Of a stretch of DNA of 14,443 nucleotides, positions 6,688 to 12,027 are shown in pieces. The stretch is from assembly GCA_030636765.1 (NCBI GenBank), contig DAOVWI010000043.1:1-14443 (forward strand), written 5' to 3'. This stretch comes from Gemmatimonadales bacterium (lineage in GTDB: Bacteria; Gemmatimonadota; Gemmatimonadetes; Palauibacterales; Palauibacteraceae). The stretch's first letter is position 1. Every line of letters starts with the position of its first letter. Both the position numbers and the translations under genes were made by a program. Below the pieces are notes generated by a model. It made no database searches. It had not been told where the DNA came from and saw only the letters and a list, made by a program, of their open reading frames with translations.

Positions 6688-7941
6688 CTACTCGCCCGCG
6701 GTCATGGAGTTGAGGAACTCCTCGTTGTTGCTCGTCCGGTTCAGGCGCTCGATGATGAACTGGACCGCCTCGGCGGGCGGCATGTCCGAGAGGAAGTTCC
6801 GCAGGAGGTACATCCGGTTGAGCTCGATATCGGAGAGCAGCAGCTCCTCCTTACGCGTGCTCGACCGGTTGAGGTCGATCGCCGGGTAGATCCTCTTGTC
6901 CGAGATCTGGCGGTCGAGGAGGACCTCGCTGTTGCCCGTCCCCTTGAACTCCTCGAAGATCACCTCGTCCATGCGGCTTCCCGTATCGACCAGAGCCGTG
7001 GCGATGATCGTGAGGCTTCCGCCCTCCTCGATGTTCCGCGCGGCGCCGAAGAACCGCTTCGGCTTGTGCAGGGCGTTCGCGTCCACTCCGCCCGAGAGGA
7101 TCTTGCCGGAGTGCGGCACGGTCGTGTTGTAGGCGCGTGCCAGGCGCGTGATGGAATCGAGCAGGATGACGACGTCGTGCTGGTACTCGACCAGGCGCTT
7201 CGCCTTCTCGAGAACCATCTCGGCCACCTGCGTGTGACGGTCCGCCGGCTCGTCAAACGTGCTGGCTATGATCTCGGCCGCCACCATCTCCTCCATGTCC
7301 GTGACCTCCTCGGGGCGCTCGTCGATGAGGAGGACGATCAGCTTGCACTCGGGCTGATTCTCGAGAATGGAGTTGGCGATCTTCTGGAGGAGAATCGTCT
7401 TCCCGGCCTTCGGTGGAGACACGATCAGGCTTCGCTGTCCCTTGCCCACCGGAGCGATCAGGTTGAGGACGCGCATCGAGATGTCGCCGTCCTGGCGCTC
7501 GAGGTTGAGCCGTTCCTCCGGATACCGGGGGCGCAGGTTGTCGAAGCCGATGCGGTGCTTGGCTTTCTCCGGGTCCTCGCCGTTGACCTCTTCGACCTTG
7601 AGGAGGGCGAGGTACTTCTCACCCTCCTTCGGCGGTCGAACCTGCCCGAGCACCGTATCGCCCGTTCGCATGTCGAAGCGCTTGATCTGAGACGGGGAGA
7701 CGTAGATGTCATCCGGGCCGTACAGGTAGTTCCAGTCCTGGCTACGCAGGAACCCGTAGCCTTCGGGCAGGATCTCCAGCACGCCCTCCCCTCGAAGCAC
7801 GATTTCCGAGTCCAGGAGGTTCTGCTCGATCCGAAAGATCAGATCCTGCTTTCGCAGACCCGAGTAGTTGTGGATACTCAGATCCTCGGCCATTTCGTGA
7901 AGGTCGGTGATGGATTTGGACTTCAGCTCTGCAATGTCCAC
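6688..7941 (-). CDS. rho: Transcription termination factor Rho
   Basis: Rho is a hexameric RNA-dependent ATPase/helicase that loads on untranslated RNA and ends transcription. The 417 aa match the usual length (about 419 in E. coli), with no large insertion in the N-terminal domain. Visible in order: the N-terminal helical domain (1-45); the primary RNA-binding OB fold with GYGFLRS (61-67); Walker A SPPKAGKT (175-182), where Ser175 replaces the more common Ala; the LLIDERPEEVT segment (204-214); Walker B ending at Asp262 in VVILLDSITRLARA; the Q-loop SGGVDANAL (283-291); and the R-loop GTGNSE (334-339). The GTG start at 7939-7941 gives the typical MDIAELK beginning, though the ribosome site is weak. 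A candidate promoter lies about 115 bp upstream, leaving a roughly 100-nt leader that may serve autoregulation, as known for rho elsewhere. Confidence 0.98.
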   Translation of the reverse strand: MDIAELKSKSITDLHEMAEDLSIHNYSGLRKQDLIFRIEQNLLDSEIVLRGEGVLEILPEGYGFLRSQDWNYLYGPDDIYVSPSQIKRFDMRTGDTVLGQVRPPKEGEKYLALLKVEEVNGEDPEKAKHRIGFDNLRPRYPEERLNLERQDGDISMRVLNLIAPVGKGQRSLIVSPPKAGKTILLQKIANSILENQPECKLIVLLIDERPEEVTDMEEMVAAEIIASTFDEPADRHTQVAEMVLEKAKRLVEYQHDVVILLDSITRLARAYNTTVPHSGKILSGGVDANALHKPKRFFGAARNIEEGGSLTIIATALVDTGSRMDEVIFEEFKGTGNSEVLLDRQISDKRIYPAIDLNRSSTRKEELLLSDIELNRMYLLRNFLSDMPPAEAVQFIIERLNRTSNNEEFLNSMTAGE

Positions 7942-8132
7942 GGATCAGGTCTCGCTTGATGTCAGTTGATTACGCGTGTTCGGCCAGCGTCCAGCGAAGG
8001 AACTCGCTCAAGGATGTTTTTCACGGGATCGCGGAAGCGGAGTGGACTCAGGAGAATGAATAACCAGCGGTGCCGGAGAGGTCAAGCCGAATCCGGCAGC
8101 AGTACGATCCACGCGGGGAAAAGGAGAAGCGG
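7942..8132. other. Divergent intergenic region with rho leader
   Basis: This holds the candidate rho promoter, the untranslated rho leader and the ribosome site of the divergent small gene. The leader can form a small hairpin, AGCGA-N6-TCGCT (7993-8008). I found no recognisable riboswitch. Confidence 0.45.
8057..8085 (-). promoter_or_regulatory. Candidate sigma70-type promoter for rho
   Basis: On the minus strand, TTGACC (8080-8085) is a five-of-six -35 match. It is spaced 17 bp from TATTCA (8057-8062), a three-of-six -10. It would give a leader of roughly 105 nt before the GTG. Confidence 0.4.
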
Positions 8133-8483
8133 ATGGCGCGCCACAATCGTGAGGCCCGGGGGGTCGACCAGCGAGGCGATCTGTGGATCATTGACTATCA
8201 GCCCGATTGGCTGAGCCGGGTCAAGATCTCGCGGCAGCTTGCCCGCGGCCGGAGACGCTCCCGTCTCACCATTTTTAGGAACCCGGCCCGCCAGGCGCAG
8301 GCGAAGCCCGGAAAGGTGGTCAGAACGCGCATCGCCGCCGCCGACGGATCGGCGGAGTTCACCGTGGCGCTGGAGGACCGCAAGAACGTCGTCGAGTCGA
8401 TCATCGTGGTGACCCGGCGCGGAGCGAGGAAGAAGGAGAAGGTGGAGTTCGTGCTGCAGGGTCGCCTCCCGCCACCGAGGTGA
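8133..8483 (+). CDS. Small basic hypothetical protein
   Basis: ATG 8133 is supported by AAGGAG (8121-8126) 6 nt upstream, giving 116 aa. The protein is strongly basic, with an N-terminal ARHNREARGVDQRGDLW stretch, then YQPDWLSRVKISRQLARGRR, a LTIFRNPA patch, and a C-terminal half that looks like beta strands (FTVALEDR, VVESIIVVTRR, KVEFVL). There is no signal peptide or membrane helix. The charge suggests binding to nucleic acid or another polyanion, but that is inference. I have a faint recollection of similar short proteins in related environmental bacteria, not a named family. The gene diverges from rho and converges with the MCE gene, with a hairpin between the two stops. Confidence 0.75.
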   Translation: MARHNREARGVDQRGDLWIIDYQPDWLSRVKISRQLARGRRRSRLTIFRNPARQAQAKPGKVVRTRIAAADGSAEFTVALEDRKNVVESIIVVTRRGARKKEKVEFVLQGRLPPPR

Positions 8484-8538
8484 GCGCCTGGAGTGGCCGG
8501 CTAGCCTGTGGGAAGGAACGGCTGCGGTTCCACCTTCT

Positions 8539-8578
8539 CCGCCGCTCTAGTTGTACACCTGCGCATGTAGAGCGGCGG
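8539..8578. terminator. Perfect 11-bp hairpin between convergent genes
   Basis: CCGCCGCTCTA (8539-8549) pairs perfectly with TAGAGCGGCGG (8568-8578) around an 18-nt loop. It lies between the stops of the plus-strand basic gene (8483) and the minus-strand MCE gene (8622), where a bidirectional terminator is expected. Neither side has a T run, so if it terminates it is not a classical intrinsic terminator. It could instead be a 3'-end stabilising structure. A smaller hairpin, GGAAC-N7-GTTCC, precedes it at 8515-8531. Confidence 0.45.
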
Positions 8579-8621
8579 GCGCGAGGGGTCCTTCGGGCGT
8601 CGCGGAAGCTGCGAGCGGATC

Positions 8622-9566
8622 CTAGAAGAGGCGGAAGCGGAGCCAGGCCAGCGGGTTCCTCGCGAGCTCGCTCTTGACGGTGTCGAGACGCGCGCGGAGC
8701 AGGCGCGCCTGCAGGTCGAGCTCCGTGTCGTGCGCCGCTCTACCGGCCGTGCCCCGAGCCGCTGCCAGCCTACGGCCCAGCGCGTCCACGTTCTCCGAGA
8801 GCGAGCGGAGGGAGCGCCTGACGCGCTCTCGCGAGTCCCGTCCGGAGACGCTCCTCTCGGCCACCATCTCCAGGCGGTCCGACGATCGCCGCAAGGCTGC
8901 GACCAGCGCCGTGTCGCGGGCCAGCCGTTCGAGTGAGCCCGGGTGGCTCGTGAGGCTCCGGAGTCGGGCGAGGTCCTCTCGCAGCGCGAAGAATGGCGCG
9001 GGCCGCGTCGCGAGCTCGGCCAGGGTGCCGCCGCCCGCGCGAACGTCCCTTTTCAGGCGGTCGACGATGGGCTGGAGCTCTTTGAGCACGCGCCGTAGGC
9101 TGTCTCCGAGCGCCACGATGGCCCGCGTCGTCACGGAGATCTCGGCCCGCAGCGTATCGGCGAAGTCGTAAGGAGGCTGCCCCCCCCTTCCGGCCGTCAG
9201 GTCGACGACGAACGGCGCCAGAAGCCCGGAGGGCTGGATCGTGGCTCCGGCGTCCCGGCGCAGGGCCCGCGCCGCCTCGCGGCTGAGGACGGCACGAATC
9301 GCGAGGTGCGGCGACTCGTGCGGCGCGTCCTCGAGGAAGCGGATCTCGGTGACCACCCCGGCCTGCACCCCGGCCAGCCAGACATCGGCTCCGGGCCGGA
9401 GGTCTCCGGCCTCCTGAGCGACCAGCATGAGCGTGGCGCCGCTCTCGATCGCGAGGCGCGCCTCGTCCATGAAGAATATGGTCAGGCAGAGCGTAACGCC
9501 GATGCCGATCAGCGTTGCTCCGCGCCGGAGATTCGACCAACCGGGAAGCTCTCTATCGATGCGCAT
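8622..9566 (-). CDS. MCE/MlaD-like single-pass membrane protein
   Basis: MCE-domain proteins are periplasmic lipid-binding parts of ABC lipid transporters (MlaD, PqiB, LetB, mycobacterial Mce). From ATG 9564-9566 the protein is 314 aa. It has a short cytoplasmic start, one membrane helix (about 15-33, GATLIGIGVTLCLTIFF), an MCE-type beta domain (about 40-127) with DLRPGADVWLAGVQAGVVTEI and SGLLAPFVVDLTAG, then a long helical, coiled-coil-prone region to about 300. This topology is the usual one for MlaD-like proteins. A longer in-frame start at 9659 would run far into the ssb leader and lacks a ribosome site. The chosen ATG has GGGAG directly against it, so the exact start is uncertain, and GTG 9585-9587 is an alternative. 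No MlaE permease or MlaF ATPase is nearby, so it is an orphan here. Confidence 0.85.
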   Translation of the reverse strand: MRIDRELPGWSNLRRGATLIGIGVTLCLTIFFMDEARLAIESGATLMLVAQEAGDLRPGADVWLAGVQAGVVTEIRFLEDAPHESPHLAIRAVLSREAARALRRDAGATIQPSGLLAPFVVDLTAGRGGQPPYDFADTLRAEISVTTRAIVALGDSLRRVLKELQPIVDRLKRDVRAGGGTLAELATRPAPFFALREDLARLRSLTSHPGSLERLARDTALVAALRRSSDRLEMVAERSVSGRDSRERVRRSLRSLSENVDALGRRLAAARGTAGRAAHDTELDLQARLLRARLDTVKSELARNPLAWLRFRLF

Positions 9567-9680
9567 CTCCCGGATCTTGGGGGACACGCAGGGCCGTGTC
9601 CACACGTGCCACTTTGGAAACCGGCACACTCGGGGTTTGCCGATCTCGCTATGCGACACATCCTGGGGTCCTTGTTACGG

Positions 9681-9710
9681 CCTCGGGCGCGAGGCGTGCC
9701 GGGCCGGCAC
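9681..9710 (+). promoter_or_regulatory. Two adjacent hairpins in the ssb leader
   Basis: CCTCG-GGCG-CGAGG (9681-9694) is followed one base later by the 15-bp palindrome GTGCCGG-G-CCGGCAC (9696-9710). The second ends 33 nt before the ssb ATG. They could be an RNA structure in the ssb leader or a protein-binding operator. The role is inferred from position only. Confidence 0.4.
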
Positions 9711-9743
9711 CTGACGAACCCCACTGCAGATAGGAGTGTCCCG

Positions 9744-10139
9744 ATGGCTCGATCGGTAAACCGCATCATCCTCATCGGAAACGCCGGGTCGGATCCCGAC
9801 CTGCGAGAGACGAGCAGCGGCACGCCCGTCGCGCATGTCTCGCTCGCCACCAACCGCTTCTTCCGGCAAGACGGCGAGGAGCAGCGCAAGACGGACTGGC
9901 ACCGGCTCACCTTCTGGGGGAAGACCTCCGAGACGGCGGCCCGTCTCATCCGGAAGGGAACTCGGATGTACGTGGAGGGTCGCCTCGAGTACGGGTCCTA
10001 CGAGCGCGAGGGTGTGATGATCCCGACCGCGGACGTGGTCGTCTACGATTTCGTGCTTCTCGACGGCGGTCCGGCAAGCTCCGAACCGTCCGACTTGGTC
10101 CTCGAGGAGGAGGAGGAGGAGGCGAGCGTGTTGATCTGA
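9744..10139 (+). CDS. ssb: Single-stranded DNA-binding protein
   Basis: SSB coats single-stranded DNA during replication, recombination and repair, and recruits partners through its C-terminal tip. ATG 9744 has AGGAG (9732-9736) 7 nt upstream, giving 131 aa against 178 in E. coli. Residues 1-108 form the OB fold: SVNRIILIGNAGSDPDLRET, then VSLATNRFF, TDWHRLTFWGKTSETA, and KGTRMYVEGRLEYGSYE. The difference from E. coli lies mostly in the linker, which is only about 20 residues. The end is acidic (six Glu in a row) but finishes ASVLI in place of the usual DDDIPF-type tip. This may therefore be a specialised paralogue or a lineage-specific tip. A GAG-triplet run encodes the Glu block. Promoter not clearly seen; two hairpins lie upstream. 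Confidence 0.95.
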   Translation: MARSVNRIILIGNAGSDPDLRETSSGTPVAHVSLATNRFFRQDGEEQRKTDWHRLTFWGKTSETAARLIRKGTRMYVEGRLEYGSYEREGVMIPTADVVVYDFVLLDGGPASSEPSDLVLEEEEEEASVLI

Positions 10140-10316
10140 CGCCCACGCCTCCTGCGGGCTCCATTGCGCCGCTTTCTCCGCCTGCAGATTTTCCGGCTCG
10201 TGGATGCCGGGCGGCAGTCGGGCCTGGTGGGAGCCGAACCACGTAGCAGCCAGGTCGCTGGGACGGAGCGTGCTCACTTTGGTTCGAAGCATTGAGCGAA
10301 GCGGGGAGGGTAGCGT
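10140..10316. other. Gap between ssb and the lipid/repair operon
   Basis: I accept no gene here. The gap contains an imperfect inverted repeat, CGGCTC (10194-10199) with GAGCCG (10231-10236), which could contribute to a 3' structure for ssb. A strong ribosome site, GGGGAGGG (10303-10310), serves the next gene. A GGTTCGAAGC motif at 10282-10291 recalls a tRNA T-arm, but no cloverleaf can be built. No convincing promoter was found. Confidence 0.4.
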
Positions 10317-10892
10317 GTGACCGCCGAGGTTCGCCAGCTGCCCTCGGAGGAGACGGCCAGGCACGATCCCGGTTTCCTGACCGTCTCCAACCTGCTCTCG
10401 CTCAGCCGCATCCCGCTGGGGGTCATCTTCCTCCTCACCAGCGACGCCAGGGTGCTGGCGGGCGTTGTGATCGCCGGGTCGCTCACCGACCTCCTGGATG
10501 GCTTCATCGCGCGGATCAGCAGAACGACGTCGGAGGTCGGCATCCTGCTCGATCCCTTCTGCGACAAGATCTTCGTGCTACTGGGCGTCGTTTCGTTTCT
10601 TCCCGGTGGGCGGCTGGATTGGGCCGGATTCCTGATCCTCGTCCTCAGAGATGTCTTCACGGGAGGGTCGTACCTGGTGGCTCGGCTCGTGGGCCAGGAA
10701 ATGGCGCCCCGCTCGCGATTGGCGGGGAAGGTGACCACTTTCTTCCAGCTGAACACGCTTCTCGCGCTCATCTTCTGGCCCATGTACGTTCCCCTCTTCG
10801 TCCTGGCCGTCGGGATCGGATCGGTGTACGCGATCATTGACTACACCATCTTTCTGATCCGGAAGGGACAGCTGGCACGAGCACCTGGCTGA
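10317..10892 (+). CDS. CDP-alcohol phosphatidyltransferase (PgsA/CLS-like)
   Basis: This is an integral-membrane enzyme that joins a CDP-activated lipid to an alcohol, as in phosphatidylglycerophosphate synthase. The full family signature D-x2-DG-x2-AR-x8-G-x3-D-x3-D is present at Asp58, Asp61-Gly62, Ala65-Arg66, Gly75, Asp79 and Asp83, so metal and CDP binding should be intact. Several hydrophobic helices are visible (about 24-40, 44-60, 84-95, 100-118, 140-180), in line with the six-helix fold and the usual length of about 190 aa. GTG 10317-10319 follows GGAGG by 7 nt. The acceptor alcohol cannot be read from the sequence; glycerol-3-phosphate (PgsA) is the commonest. It is the first gene of the operon, with the phosphoesterase start 7 nt after its stop. 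Confidence 0.92.
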   Translation: MTAEVRQLPSEETARHDPGFLTVSNLLSLSRIPLGVIFLLTSDARVLAGVVIAGSLTDLLDGFIARISRTTSEVGILLDPFCDKIFVLLGVVSFLPGGRLDWAGFLILVLRDVFTGGSYLVARLVGQEMAPRSRLAGKVTTFFQLNTLLALIFWPMYVPLFVLAVGIGSVYAIIDYTIFLIRKGQLARAPG

Positions 10893-10899
10893 CCGGTTC

Positions 10900-12027
10900 G
10901 TGATCCGCCTGCTCCACGTGGCCGACGTGCACCTGGGCGCTGCCTACTCCGGCTTTCAGCCGATCGCCGAGCTCCGACGCGAGGAGGTCCTGGACGCCTT
11001 CCGGCGACTGCCGGAGCTCGCCGAGGAGGCGGAGGTGCACGCCGTCGTGATGTGCGGCGACATCTTCGACGGGCCACGGCCCCCAAACAAGGTCGTCGCG
11101 GTGGCCCGGGAGGCGGTGCGGAGGCTTCAGGAGGCCGGTTACCCGGTGTTCGCGGTTCCCGGCAACCACGACGCCCTCGCCCTCAATTCGACCCTCTATG
11201 AGGAGGCGCTTGCCGGGGCGCACGTCTTCCGGGAACCCACCTTCGGCTCGCCGGCTACCGTGGAGACGACCGCCGGCCCGCTTCACGTGTACGGCCTGGC
11301 CCACGATCGGGCTCGAGCGCCGGATCCATTGGGGAGCCATCAGAGGATCGAGGCTTCCGGCGCCCATGTCGTGCTCTTGCACGGGGCCGTGCCGGATGCA
11401 CCGCACTGGGGCGAGCCCTCCTCGCTCAGCCTCCCACTGGAGCGGCTTTCCGGGCTGGACGCCGATTACATCGCGCTCGGCGACTATCACCGGTTTCGCC
11501 CGCCCGCGGAGTTCGGTGCCGGAGAAGACTTCAGCGGGTGCTACGCAGGCTCCTTCGCCGCGGTCGATCTCGGAGAGGATGGTCCGCGCGGCTACGTGAT
11601 CGCGGAGGTCGAAGCCCGAACGCCGCCGCGCGTGCGGCATGCACGGTCGGGCGTGAGAGAGCTCCTGCGTGTGGCCGACTTCGATGTCAGCGCGTGCGCC
11701 GATGAGCTGGCCGTGGCGGATGCGCTCAGGGAGCGGATTCCCGAATCCGTCATACCCCTGGTGCGTCTCACCGGCGAGCCGTCGTTCCCCCTGGAGGTGG
11801 AGAAGATCCGCCTGCAGCTGGAGGAGCGCTTCGGGTGCGTCCGTCTGGAGGACCGAACGCGCTTCTTCGCCTCCACCCGTTTGGCGGAGATCGCTCAGGA
11901 GCGAACGATAGCGGGCCACGTCGCGCGACTGGGCCTGCGTCGGGTAGAGGAGGCGGAAGGCGCGGAGGAGCGTCGTGAGCGGGAGCGGGCGCTGCGGATC
12001 GCGCTGCGAAGCCTGGGTGTGTCGTGA
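10900..12027 (+). CDS. SbcD/Mre11/YhaO-like DNA repair phosphoesterase
   Basis: This is a calcineurin-like two-metal phosphoesterase of the SbcD/Mre11 group, 375 aa. Members are DNA nucleases working with an SbcC/Rad50 ATPase. The motifs are in order: Asp9-x-His11 in VADVHLG, GDIFD (Asp54), GNHD (88-91), the His161 loop LLHG, and GDYH (194-197), where families usually have GHxH. The first His of that last motif is Asp195 here. The C-terminal part (about 245-375) ends in a charged helical stretch, suited to docking on the ATPase coiled coil. The size and the neighbour fit YhaO better than classical SbcD. GTG 10900-10902 has a poor ribosome site, so coupling to the upstream gene is likely. Its stop overlaps the ATPase start by 4 bp (GTGA). 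Substrate preference is unknown. Confidence 0.9.
   Translation: MIRLLHVADVHLGAAYSGFQPIAELRREEVLDAFRRLPELAEEAEVHAVVMCGDIFDGPRPPNKVVAVAREAVRRLQEAGYPVFAVPGNHDALALNSTLYEEALAGAHVFREPTFGSPATVETTAGPLHVYGLAHDRARAPDPLGSHQRIEASGAHVVLLHGAVPDAPHWGEPSSLSLPLERLSGLDADYIALGDYHRFRPPAEFGAGEDFSGCYAGSFAAVDLGEDGPRGYVIAEVEARTPPRVRHARSGVRELLRVADFDVSACADELAVADALRERIPESVIPLVRLTGEPSFPLEVEKIRLQLEERFGCVRLEDRTRFFASTRLAEIAQERTIAGHVARLGLRRVEEAEGAEERRERERALRIALRSLGVS

Noticed and set aside
6343..7959. Plus-strand frame of 538 codons opposite rho
   Set aside because: Antisense shadow of rho and the next gene. No ribosome site or recognisable domain.
9509..9949. Minus-strand frame with a cysteine-rich stretch in the ssb leader
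   Set aside because: The cysteines fall in one short segment shared with the MCE start and leader. No spacing pattern fits a known metal site, and most of the frame is antisense to ssb.
10100..10260. Possible programmed frameshift in the GAG run of ssb giving an extended tail
   Set aside because: The alternative frame runs on into a Gly/Pro-rich stretch to a stop near 10246 and does not produce an acidic DDxxPF tip.
10282..10291. GGTTCGAAGC resembling a tRNA T-arm
   Set aside because: No matching acceptor, D or anticodon stems could be built on either strand.
9675..10364. Minus-strand frame crossing ssb and the gap before the lipid operon
   Set aside because: Its part in the gap is open by chance. 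It is antisense to ssb, has no ribosome site and no known motif.
10274..10837. Minus-strand frame of 187 codons opposite the phosphatidyltransferase
   Set aside because: Antisense to a gene with the complete family signature. The product is Ser/Arg/Thr-rich and featureless.
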